The notes under the pieces are model-generated. The model was given only the letters and a program-made list of their open reading frames with translations, had not been told where the DNA came from and did no database searches. Shown here in pieces: positions 1 to 5,417 of a stretch of DNA of 9,706 nt (the stretch's first letter is position 1; each line of letters opens with the position of its first letter). The position numbers and the translations under genes are program-made. This DNA comes from Candidatus Pacearchaeota archaeon. GTDB taxonomy: Archaea; Nanobdellota; Nanobdellia; Pacearchaeales; GW2011-AR1. The DNA is taken from the NCBI GenBank assembly GCA_018304205.1, contig JAGVWR010000034.1, positions 1 through 9,706 on the forward strand, read 5' to 3'.

Positions 1-225
1 GCATTAATATATTTTCAAGTAAGAAATCATGGTTTACAAATAATTTCAGGTAAATTCATAATAGACCTCGATATAACTAAACAAAATAAAACAGACTTTT
101 CTTACAATACGACGCAAAATTATGAAGACAAAGATACAGGAAATGTAAGTGATTCTCTAGCAGATGAGAATTCCTCTTTCGTAAATAAAACAGTTTCCCT
201 AATAAACAACTCTTCTCAAGAATAA
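1..225 (+). CDS. 3' end of an unidentified, sequon-rich (probably extracytoplasmic) protein
   Basis: Frame 1 is open from the first base to a TAA at 223-225, giving 74 residues of a gene that starts outside the window. The first ~25 residues are mixed hydrophobic (ALIYFQVRNHGLQIISGKFI). The rest is a polar, low-complexity tail rich in Asn, Ser, Thr and acidic residues. It has five N-x-S/T sequons (NKT, NTT, NSS, NKT, NSS), the density expected of an archaeal surface or secreted protein, so I infer an extracytoplasmic C-terminus. No conserved domain can be recognised. The next gene follows after 34 nt but has its own TATA-like box, so co-transcription is not required. Confidence 0.7.
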   Translation, partial: ALIYFQVRNHGLQIISGKFIIDLDITKQNKTDFSYNTTQNYEDKDTGNVSDSLADENSSFVNKTVSLINNSSQE

Positions 226-228
226 TAA

Positions 229-238
229 TTTTTAAAAA
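229..238 (+). promoter_or_regulatory. TATA-like box for the 52-residue ORF
   Basis: TTTTTAAAAA-like sequence centred about 27 nt before the ATG at 260, the spacing of an archaeal leaderless promoter also seen at most other genes here. Confidence 0.45.
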
Positions 239-259
239 CTCTCTATTACAAGAAAGATC

Positions 260-418
260 ATGGAAGAAGAAAAGAGGTTAAAACTTGCTATTATTGCCGG
301 TGCGGCACAGGCTCTAAAATTTAAGGCAAAAAATAGAAAGGCAACAGATCAAGAAATAATTCAGCACATATCTGATAACGTTTCAAAGATGCTAGAGGAA
401 GTGGATAAAGAACTATAA
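260..418 (+). CDS. 52-residue small charged helical protein, function unknown
   Basis: ATG at 260 to TAA at 416-418. The product begins MEEEKRLKLAIIAGAAQALK and continues as a Lys/Glu-rich, apparently all-helical polypeptide with a short Ala-rich segment near residues 10-18 and no Cys, signal peptide or clear membrane span. I do not recognise a family. Support for it being real: a TATA-like box 27 nt upstream, amphipathic composition throughout, and placement exactly between the stop of the upstream gene and the stop of the convergent receiver-domain gene, with 2 nt between the two stops. It has no Shine-Dalgarno sequence, consistent with leaderless translation. Confidence 0.7.
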   Translation: MEEEKRLKLAIIAGAAQALKFKAKNRKATDQEIIQHISDNVSKMLEEVDKEL

Positions 419-420
419 AT

Positions 421-798
421 CTAAGCTATACTTTTCATAGGTATTTTAAAGTGTTTCTTTATTTTGCTTTCTAATTCTTCGAAATCTATTGGTTTTTTTA
501 TTAGGCCTATAGAATTTCTAAAGGTGCTTGCTTTATTTTCAAGTTCGTCCATGGCAGTCATAAATAAAAATTTTTGATTAGGCAATATTTTAGCCACTTC
601 AAAACCTCCCATCCCAGACATAACAACATCCATAATAATTAAGTCAGGATGAGTGCTCTGACATAAAGGAACAGCCTCATTTCCTAAATATGCCCACACA
701 GTTTTGAACCCATGAGTTTCAAGATAATTAGAAATTTCGGTTACCGTATCGACGTGAGACCCAACTATAGCTACTAAAATTTTCCCCTTTTCATCCAT
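421..798 (-). CDS. Stand-alone response-regulator receiver (CheY-like) protein, atypical
   Basis: 125 residues covering one receiver domain and nothing else, so no DNA-binding or enzymatic output domain. The phosphoacceptor is D57 in PDLIIMDVVMSGMGG. The conserved Thr is T81 (FLFMTA) and the Lys-Pro switch is K102-P103 (IKKPID). What is missing is the acidic pair that normally follows beta-1 (the DD in VDDD), where this protein reads VGSH (residues 12-15). In receivers that pair coordinates the Mg2+ needed for phosphotransfer, so phosphorylation may be impaired or replaced by another signal (inference). No histidine kinase is in the window. The ATG at 796-798 sits about 27 nt from a TATA box, supporting this start. 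The gene converges with the 52-residue ORF. Confidence 0.88.
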   Translation of the reverse strand: MDEKGKILVAIVGSHVDTVTEISNYLETHGFKTVWAYLGNEAVPLCQSTHPDLIIMDVVMSGMGGFEVAKILPNQKFLFMTAMDELENKASTFRNSIGLIKKPIDFEELESKIKKHFKIPMKSIA

Positions 799-819
799 GA
801 TAAATATAATGGGGTGTTA

Positions 820-830
820 TTTATAAATAC
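820..830 (-). promoter_or_regulatory. TATA box of the receiver-domain gene
   Basis: On the minus strand this reads GTATTTATAAA, centred about 27 nt before the ATG at 798. A leaderless transcript is likely. Confidence 0.55.
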
Positions 831-900
831 ATTTATTGAAATTTGCCGACATTTTAGACTCCCCAATCTTTTAATTTAGTACAATTACAAATAAGAAAAT

Positions 901-909
901 CTTTAAAAG
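901..909 (+). promoter_or_regulatory. TATA box of the tRNA-Leu gene
   Basis: CTTTAAAAG, about 25-31 nt before the first base of the mature tRNA at 933, within an AT-rich stretch and preceded by A-rich, BRE-like sequence. Confidence 0.5.
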
Positions 910-932
910 CCTGTTTTATTCATTACTTTAAC

Positions 933-1064
933 GCGGGGGTTCCGGAGCGGTCAAACGGGCAAGACTTAAGATGTCGGTTGTTCAATAGAACGATTATAGA
1001 TCAAGATCAATATAAGAGATCTTGTGGCTTAGTGCCTTCGTAGGTTCGAGTCCTACCTCCCGCA
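933..1064 (+). tRNA. tRNA-Leu (anticodon UAA) with a 48-nt intron
   Basis: The acceptor stem is 933-939 (GCGGGGG) with 1057-1063 (CTCCCGC, one G-U pair), and the discriminator is A1064. The D stem is 942-944/956-958. The anticodon stem is 960-964 (CAAGA) with 1020-1024 (TCTTG). The loop is C-T-TAA-G plus A1019 after splicing, with anticodon TAA at 967-969. The long variable arm 1025-1039 contains GGC/GCC, the class II feature expected of tRNA-Leu. The T stem is GTAGG/CCTAC (1040-1044/1052-1056) around the loop TTCGAGT. No CCA is encoded; the gene runs straight into a T run. An intron interrupts the anticodon loop at the canonical 37/38 site. Confidence 0.96.
971..1018 (+). other. tRNA intron with canonical bulge-helix-bulge splice site
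   Basis: Beyond the anticodon stem, CTTA (965-968) pairs with TAAG (1013-1016), forming the 4-bp central helix. On either side is a 3-nt bulge of identical sequence AGA (969-971 and 1017-1019). Cutting each bulge after its second base removes exactly 971-1018 and restores a 7-nt loop (CTTAAGA). This is the hBHBh' substrate of the archaeal splicing endonuclease. The intron-side helix is weak (U-A, G-U, U-A). Confidence 0.9.
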
Positions 1065-1069
1065 TTTTT
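1065..1069 (+). terminator. T-run terminator after tRNA-Leu
   Basis: TTTTT directly follows the discriminator base, typical of archaeal T-run termination. Nothing else recognisable lies between here and 1207. Confidence 0.45.
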
Positions 1070-1207
1070 ACGCCAAGAAACTTGATAGAAAACTCCACAC
1101 TTTAGTTTCTGTCCCATAATTTATACCCTCAATTAATTCTGTGCAAATAAATAGAACAAAAAAGCAACTCTTTCTAACGAGCAAAACTATTCATTGGGTT
1201 TAGCAGG

Positions 1208-1690
1208 TTACTCACCAATCAACACATCAACTGCGAAATCAGAGTTATACTGAACAAACACGGAAAGTTCTAATACATAAGGAACAGATGCTATTTCTCT
1301 TAATTCAGCAATAGTTGGTATTCTTCTCAACCAAAACTTATCATTTTTCTGTCCTCTTTGATGCTCTAATTTTCTCTGTGTCAAAAACCTCGAAAATTCA
1401 TCAGACATTTCAGCAAGTACATTAACCTCTAATTCATTATTAAAATACTGAACAAAATCTCCATTCCTATACTCTCTTACTTGATAACCTTTGCCTTGGG
1501 CAAAATATCTTTCTCCCAAATTAATAGACACCGCCTTTGTTTTTCTTAATAATGAGTCTGAAAACTCTTTTCTTAAAATATCTGCTGGTTTGATTAGAGG
1601 AATTGTAGGCCTATTGAGAAAGGCAGGCCTACTTAAATCTAATACAAAAAGCTTGTTTAACCAATCTAATGAATTATTTGGTTCATTCAT
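1208..1690 (-). CDS. Unrecognised 160-residue protein
   Basis: ATG at 1688-1690 to TAA at 1208-1210. I do not recognise the family. The sequence is not low-complexity: a helical N-terminus (SLDWLNKLFVLDL), a Pro-rich turn (RPTIPLIKPADILRKEF), a central part with likely beta strands (VREYRNGDFVQYFNNELEVNV), then a basic helical part (FSRFLTQRKLEHQRGQ) and a mixed C-terminus (ELSVFVQYNSDFAVDVLIGE). There is no signal peptide, membrane segment or Cys motif. A weak TATA-like GAGTTTAAG lies about 26 nt upstream. It sits in a gene-poor stretch beside apparent pseudogenes and could itself be a fragment, but it has no internal stops and a normal-looking composition. Confidence 0.65.
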   Translation of the reverse strand: MNEPNNSLDWLNKLFVLDLSRPAFLNRPTIPLIKPADILRKEFSDSLLRKTKAVSINLGERYFAQGKGYQVREYRNGDFVQYFNNELEVNVLAEMSDEFSRFLTQRKLEHQRGQKNDKFWLRRIPTIAELREIASVPYVLELSVFVQYNSDFAVDVLIGE

Positions 1691-1858
1691 AAAAATTCAA
1701 TTAATAGACCCTTCTTAAACTCTTCGTAAGATATTTTTAATATGGTCTCAGATAGAATAAAACCCCTAATTAATTGATTTAGGGCAAAACAAATTATAGG
1801 GCAATTTTGGACTCGAGTTTATAAAAATCCAAAGCATGAGTACACATCATGCTTTTGA

Positions 1859-2043
1859 TATTATTCTTTAAAAAATATTAAAGATAGAATAGAAAATAAA
1901 TCAACAAGAGGAATAATAGGTTTAAAGGAAAAGGGCTGGGGAGATTTATACAAAGAGCGCACAGCACTATATGAGAATATGCAGATTTCACAGTAAATCT
2001 AGAAGATCAAGAAGATTTTGATTTGATAGTAGAAAATAACTAA
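1859..2043 (+). pseudogene. Frameshifted remnant resembling the C-terminus of shikimate kinase
   Basis: Frame 2 reads NIKDRIENKSTRGIIGLKEK, then GWGDLYKERTALYEN, and stops at 1994-1996. Skipping two bases at about 1979-1980 moves to the frame that continues ADFTVNLEDQEDFDLIVENN, ending at TAA 2041-2043. Joined, this gives RI-x-N-x-S-TRGIIGL-x-x-K then LYKER-x-x-LYEN-ADFTV. I recall that order from the LID and C-terminal part of shikimate kinases (R-rich lid, then ER-x-x-LY...AD-x-T). The P-loop and shikimate-binding N-terminus are absent; upstream sequence has stops in all frames by 1858. The remnant's stop overlaps the last bases of the convergent gene at 2040. The family call comes from motif memory only. 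Confidence 0.55.
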
Positions 2044-2559
2044 ATCAATTGGTGATTATGGATCTTGGTCGAGATGTTATCTAGCTCTTGTGTCTTAAAT
2101 TTAAGAGCATCAAATAAAACTTTTTCATAAAGAGAGTTTGGCCTCTTAAACTCAGTTCCAAAAAGACTATCTGATTTAGGTAAGTGAATTCTTTCCACAT
2201 AATATTGATCAGGGTTCTCAAATAAAGTAAAATGAAATGTTCTGAATATGCTAATTAACTCGTTGTAGTGCGGCATGAGCATATAATGATCATGTAATTT
2301 CATCTTAAATAGTTCAAGATTTGGATTTTTATCAATCAAATTTAACATTCTTTCCCTAGAATCTTCATGAATATCTTGAAAATATATTCTTGCGCTTGCT
2401 CCACAATCTAGCCAATTATCAAGCATAGAATACCACTCTTTTTTTGAGTTTTCTCCAAATTGCCATAAATTATTCAACCATCTTTATCATAGTATCTGGC
2501 TGAACAATAGCCTTTTTAATTAATTTAGGGTAAGGGGAGGCACTCAAAATATTTAACAT
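2040..2559 (-). pseudogene. Frameshifted gene of unknown function (about 172 residues when joined)
   Basis: The continuous ORF 2040-2477 would have to start at a TTG (2475-2477) or an internal ATG. Upstream in another frame an ATG at 2557-2559 opens 29 codons, MLNILSASPYPKLIKKAIVQ then PDTMIKMVE, stopping at 2470-2472 exactly where the main frame begins NNLWQFGENSKKEWYSMLDN. That ATG has a TATA-like box at the same ~25-nt spacing as the other genes. I therefore read one gene broken by a single +1 shift near 2473-2478. The main part is rich in aromatic and acidic residues and has no recognisable domain. It could be a true pseudogene, a programmed shift, a base-call error, or a genuine TTG start. 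It lies just left of the mobile element. Confidence 0.6.
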
Positions 2560-2579
2560 AAATAAAAGGAAGTTACAAA

Positions 2580-2588
2580 CTATTTAAC
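2580..2588 (-). promoter_or_regulatory. TATA-like box of the frameshifted gene
   Basis: The minus strand reads GTTAAATAG, about 25 nt before the ATG at 2559. It supports that ATG rather than the TTG at 2477. It lies 28 bp from the element's target-site duplication and was not disrupted by the insertion. Confidence 0.45.
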
Positions 2589-2615
2589 TTTTTCTCTCTT
2601 CAAAGAATAGTCAGG

Positions 2616-2624
2616 TATAGACCA
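2616..2624 (+). repeat. Target-site duplication, left copy (TATAGACCA)
   Basis: TATAGACCA here and again in the same orientation at 6136-6144, each immediately outside a terminal inverted repeat. This is the signature of transposition with a 9-bp staggered cut. Confidence 0.9.
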
Positions 2625-2639
2625 GAGAGTGTTAAGTTT
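2625..2639 (+). repeat. Left terminal inverted repeat
   Basis: GAGAGTGTTAAGTTT, the exact reverse complement of 6121-6135. Its last base is the final base of the transposase stop codon (2639-2641), so the transposase reading frame runs right to the element's end. Confidence 0.92.
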
Positions 2640-2684
2640 TAAGGTGTTATTGGCATTTTCTCCTCTGCTGTTAAGTTGCGAGTG
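2630..2684 (+). repeat. Left-end iterated motif (terminal and subterminal copies)
   Basis: The TIR-internal motif TGTTAAGTTTTAAGGTG (2630-2646) is followed by a second copy, TGTTAAGTTGCGAGTG (2669-2684), 39 bp inward in the same orientation. Both match the pair at the right end. They are likely transposase-binding sites. The inner copy lies in the transposase coding sequence. Confidence 0.6.
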
Positions 2685-3883
2685 TTTTCATATTTGATTG
2701 AGTTTAATAGCATAGTTTCCCATGCGTTGCCCTGAACTCCAATACCGCATTTATCTGCTGGTGTTAAACCTTGTCTTGCGTTCTTTCTCACGAAGTTATG
2801 GAATACCTTAAAGCCATCTTGATAGGTTTGAGTTTCCTTAACTCCTCTTCTTATCTTATGAAATTCCTTTTGATGTGTATGATGGCTTTCTATTGCATTA
2901 TTGTTAATCTCTTTTCTCTTTCCTACTATTGAAGTAAATTTAACTTTTCTTTCGTTTCCCCAGTTCCTAAAAGTCTTTCTGCAACCATCTTGATAACTTG
3001 GGTTTCTATCACAAATTATTTGATAAGGGATTTTACCATTTTGTTCCCATGCTTCTGTAAATACTTTTTGTGCATCTTTACTACTTCTGCTTCTACCTGA
3101 ATTAATGGAAGCGAGTAAGAATTTTGTTTTATTATCCATTACATTCCAAACATAATCATATTCTTTGTTTGGGTTTTTCTTGTCTTTTCCTCGCTTTGAA
3201 AGTATTAAAGTTTCATCTGCGTTCCATACATTACTTTGAGTTTGTGGTTTTATTGTTTTAGAGTATTTCTCCATTGTTTCTGAAAATCTTAACACCCATT
3301 CTCTAATCGTTACATGAGAAATATTTAATCCATAAAATTGCTTGAATTGATAGCTTATATCTCTGTAAGACAATCCCCTATAATAGCAATCCATAGCCAA
3401 ACAAACAAGTTTAGCGTTTCCCTTAATGTTCTTGATAGGGCTTAAAACAAATCTTTTTTTACATTCCTTACATTTGAATATTTGTTTACCGCCTGTTTGT
3501 GTTGTTCTCATTCCATACTTCATAATATTTTTAGAATTACAATCTGGGCAACAATCATTAAGAGGTTTTTCTATCATTAACTCTATTTCTTGCTTTATTG
3601 GTGTTGCTTCAATCTCATAACTTGCTTTTAATTTCTCAAAGATAAGAATAGCTTTAATGTGCTTACAATAAAGATTTTTACCCTGACATCTTCTTTTAAA
3701 GTCTTCACACTCGCAAGAATAAGCATCTATATGAGTTACCCTATATTTCTTATCTGAATTTTGAGAAGGCACAAGGTATGTAAATTCATCTATGCTTTCT
3801 GGGTTTCCTTTCTCTAAGATTAACTTTGCCCTTTCATTTCTCCAATCGGAGAAGTTTTTTATGTATTGTGTTGTTTGTTCCAT
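2639..3883 (-). CDS. DDE transposase with N-terminal SWIM and zinc-ribbon domains (IS6/IS240-like)
   Basis: 414 residues, catalysing cut and/or copy of the surrounding element. Domains in order: SWIM zinc finger (C57-x-C59 ... C73-x-H75); zinc ribbon of the InsA type (C112-x-x-C115 ... C138-x-x-C141, with GGKQIFKCKECKKRF); helix-turn-helix around 155-195 (YRGLSYRDISYQF ... ISHVTIREWV); then an RNase H-like DDE core. The catalytic residues are D223 (VWNADET), D292 (IICDRN) and E332 (NNNAIES). The C-terminal DGFKVFHNFVRKN and GLTPADKCGI segments match archaeal DDE transposases as I know them. It is full length with no frameshift. The ATG at 3881-3883 has a TATA sequence (CTATATA) about 26 nt upstream, inside a 17-bp palindrome, suggesting repression of its own promoter (inference). 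An N-terminal SWIM joined to a zinc ribbon is unusual. Confidence 0.9.
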   Translation of the reverse strand: MEQTTQYIKNFSDWRNERAKLILEKGNPESIDEFTYLVPSQNSDKKYRVTHIDAYSCECEDFKRRCQGKNLYCKHIKAILIFEKLKASYEIEATPIKQEIELMIEKPLNDCCPDCNSKNIMKYGMRTTQTGGKQIFKCKECKKRFVLSPIKNIKGNAKLVCLAMDCYYRGLSYRDISYQFKQFYGLNISHVTIREWVLRFSETMEKYSKTIKPQTQSNVWNADETLILSKRGKDKKNPNKEYDYVWNVMDNKTKFLLASINSGRSRSSKDAQKVFTEAWEQNGKIPYQIICDRNPSYQDGCRKTFRNWGNERKVKFTSIVGKRKEINNNAIESHHTHQKEFHKIRRGVKETQTYQDGFKVFHNFVRKNARQGLTPADKCGIGVQGNAWETMLLNSIKYENTRNLTAEEKMPITP

Positions 3884-3891
3884 TTTATCTC

Positions 3892-3911
3892 TATACCTAT
3901 TAGGTATATAG
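3892..3911. promoter_or_regulatory. Palindromic operator 1 overlapping the transposase promoter
   Basis: TATACCTA-T-TAGGTATA (3892-3908) is a perfect 8+1+8 palindrome, lying between the ATG at 3883 and its TATA sequence (about 3906-3912). Extended to 3911, it matches 3938-3957 at 19 of 20 positions. A dimeric repressor bound here would block TATA and start site. Confidence 0.65.
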
Positions 3912-3937
3912 AGTATTTAAAGATAATGGCGATTGAA

Positions 3938-3957
3938 TATACCTATTAAGTATATAG
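3938..3957. promoter_or_regulatory. Palindromic operator 2 in the divergent control region
   Basis: TATACCTATTAAGTATATAG is a direct repeat of operator 1 offset by 46 bp, with one mismatch that also breaks one pair of its 8+1+8 palindrome. Confidence 0.6.
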
Positions 3958-3980
3958 TATCTTTACACTCTGTTTAATCA

Positions 3981-4002
3981 TATATACTAGATTGAGTATA
4001 TA
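3981..4002. promoter_or_regulatory. Palindromic operator 3 next to the plus-strand promoter
   Basis: TATATACT (3981-3988) and AGTATATA (3995-4002) form a perfect 8-bp inverted repeat with a 6-nt spacer. It abuts the TATA box at 4003-4009, where TFB would contact DNA. It is related to operators 1 and 2 by its TATAC half-sites. Confidence 0.5.
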
Positions 4003-4009
4003 TTTATAA
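4003..4009 (+). promoter_or_regulatory. TATA box of the zinc-ribbon/methyltransferase operon
   Basis: TTTATAA, centred 25 nt before the ATG at 4031. This spacing fixes that ATG as the likely start of a leaderless transcript. Confidence 0.6.
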
Positions 4010-4030
4010 ACTTTGAAAACATATAAAAAC

Positions 4031-4234
4031 ATGGTAGAACGCAATATTAGTATGAAAAAAGAGGGATTTGGTGTAAATGTTCTTATTGTAGGTCATCGTT
4101 GCTATCGTTGTAAACATTCTTGGGTTCCTCGTGATATTGGTGAAATTCCAGAAATTTGTCCAAAATGTAAAAGCCCTTATTGGAAAAGTCCTAAGAAATT
4201 ATTTAAGAAAGGAGAAAGGAAAAATGGAAAATAA
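4031..4234 (+). CDS. 67-residue zinc-ribbon protein encoded ahead of the methyltransferase
   Basis: Starts MVERNISMKKEGFGVNVLIV. An in-frame TTG at 4013 is rejected because the TATA box overlaps its leader. An ATG at 4052 is an alternative. The C-terminal two-thirds is a rubredoxin-like zinc ribbon: C-x-x-C in HRCYRCKHSWVPR and C-x-x-C in EICPKCKSPYWKSPKK, ending in a Lys-rich tail. In archaea this C-x-x-C...W-x-x-R...CP-x-C-x-x-x-x-W-x-x-P pattern recurs in small nucleic-acid-associated proteins. Its stop overlaps the methyltransferase start by 11 nt, so the two are translationally linked. By position it could be the cassette's regulator, replacing the helix-turn-helix C protein of many R-M systems (inference). 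It could instead be a methyltransferase partner. Confidence 0.78.
   Translation: MVERNISMKKEGFGVNVLIVGHRCYRCKHSWVPRDIGEIPEICPKCKSPYWKSPKKLFKKGERKNGK
4211..4216 (+). promoter_or_regulatory. Shine-Dalgarno site for the methyltransferase
   Basis: GGAGAA lies about 8-10 nt before the ATG at 4224. It is one of the few clear ribosome binding sites here, as expected for the second gene of an operon, and it decides the methyltransferase start. Confidence 0.55.
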
Positions 4235-5417
4235 AGTAATTTACGGAGATTGTTTAAATGAGATGAAAAATATAGATTCAAATTCTATAGATTTAATTTA
4301 TATAGACCCTCCATTTTTTACGCAGAGAGAACATTCACAAAAAACAAGAGATAATTCTAAAGAGTTTAAATTTAGTGATAAATGGAAAAGTTTAGAAGAA
4401 TATTTAACTTTTATAAAGGATATGTTAATAGAATCTAAAAGAATTCTAAAAGATACAGGTAGTTTATTTTTACATTGTGATAAAACTGCTTCTCATAGAT
4501 TAAGATGCTTATTAGATGATGTTTTTGATTCTGATAATTTTGTAAATGAAATAGTCTGGAGTTATAAGAGATGGTCAAATGGCAAAAAAGGATTACTTAA
4601 TTCACATCAAACTATCTATCTTTATGGAAAAACAAAAGAATTTAAGTTTAAAAGAATATATGGAGATTATTCTCCAACAACGAATATAGACCAAATTTTG
4701 CAGGATAGAACAAAAGATAGTAATGGTAAATCTCAATATAAAAAAGATAAAGAGGGCAATATCGTAATTGGTAAAGAAAAATTGGGCGTTCCCCTAACAG
4801 ATGTTTGGGATATTCCTTTTCTTAATCCAAAGGCTAATGAAAGAGCAGGTTATCCAACTCAAAAACCTTTATTATTATTGGAAAGAATAATAAATATATG
4901 CACCGATGAGGGAGATATTGTTCTTGACCCTGTTTGTGGAAGTGGAACAACATTAGTTGCATCTAAATTATTAAAAAGAAAATATATTGGAATAGATATA
5001 TCAAAAGAAGCAATAGATTTAACTAAGAAAAGGTTAGAAAATCCAATCAAAACAGAATCAAGATTATTAGAGGTTGGAATAGAAGATTATAAGGAAAAAT
5101 CTGAAACCGAGATAGCAATATTAAAAAGTTTAGATGCTACCATAGTTCAAAGAAATAAAGGCATAGATGGTTTTCTAAAAAAATATTATAAAGACAAACC
5201 TGTGTCAATAAAAATACAAAAATCTAGCGAATCTTTAGAAGAAGCAAAAAGAAAACTAATTGAAGCAAGCAAAACTAAAGAATGTAAGTTGATGATATTA
5301 ATAAAGACTAATAATGTAAGAGAGAAGATTCTTGATAAATTAAATCAGAAAGAAGACGATGTTAAAATAATTAATAGTTACGAGCTAGATGTTTCTAAAA
5401 TCTTATCTGAACTTTGA
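4224..5417 (+). CDS. Beta-class DNA amino-methyltransferase (N6-adenine or N4-cytosine) with C-terminal extension
   Basis: 397 residues from the ATG at 4224. A longer frame from GTG 4131 is possible but would read through the zinc-ribbon gene. Motif order is that of beta-class enzymes: catalytic motif IV D28-P-P-F31 (LIYIDPPF) first, then ERAGYPTQKP (206-215), then the SAM-binding motif I, D235-PVCGSGTT, followed by YIGIDIS. The catalytic core ends near 275. Residues ~285-397 are an additional module (ATIVQRNKGIDGFLKKYYKD, then KPVSIKIQKS, then a Lys-rich helical part), perhaps a Mrr/PD-(D/E)XK-like fold, but the usual E-x-K is not evident. It protects host DNA from the neighbouring nuclease. 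DPPF does not by itself decide between adenine and cytosine. The 3' end overlaps the convergent nuclease gene by 40 nt. Confidence 0.92.
   Translation: MENKVIYGDCLNEMKNIDSNSIDLIYIDPPFFTQREHSQKTRDNSKEFKFSDKWKSLEEYLTFIKDMLIESKRILKDTGSLFLHCDKTASHRLRCLLDDVFDSDNFVNEIVWSYKRWSNGKKGLLNSHQTIYLYGKTKEFKFKRIYGDYSPTTNIDQILQDRTKDSNGKSQYKKDKEGNIVIGKEKLGVPLTDVWDIPFLNPKANERAGYPTQKPLLLLERIINICTDEGDIVLDPVCGSGTTLVASKLLKRKYIGIDISKEAIDLTKKRLENPIKTESRLLEVGIEDYKEKSETEIAILKSLDATIVQRNKGIDGFLKKYYKDKPVSIKIQKSSESLEEAKRKLIEASKTKECKLMILIKTNNVREKILDKLNQKEDDVKIINSYELDVSKILSEL

Noticed and set aside
1491..1718. Plus-strand ORF antisense to the 1208-1690 gene
   Set aside because: The minus-strand frame is longer and better composed; nothing recognisable on the plus strand.
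1691..1858. Upstream part of the shikimate-kinase-like gene, e.g. GNFGLEFIKIQ in frame 3
   Set aside because: Scattered stops in all frames and only a vague likeness to the kinase; not strong enough to extend the pseudogene.
2517..2536. TAATTAATTTAGGG-like sequence resembling 1768-1783
   Set aside because: Short, AT-rich and partly inside the extended reading frame. The likeness is not convincing as a repeat or attachment site.
3892..4002. Repeated TATACCTATTA units as a CRISPR-like array
   Set aside because: Only two close copies plus one diverged palindrome, each internally symmetric, sitting on divergent promoters. No regular repeat-spacer pattern; operators fit better.
4013..4030. TTG start for the zinc-ribbon protein
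   Set aside because: It lies only 4 nt from the TATA box and would be upstream of the transcription start.
4131..5417. Longer methyltransferase starting at GTG 4131
   Set aside because: The first 31 residues would overlap the zinc-ribbon gene in another frame and look non-coding. The ATG at 4224 has a Shine-Dalgarno site and leads directly into the family's usual N-terminus (VIYGDC).
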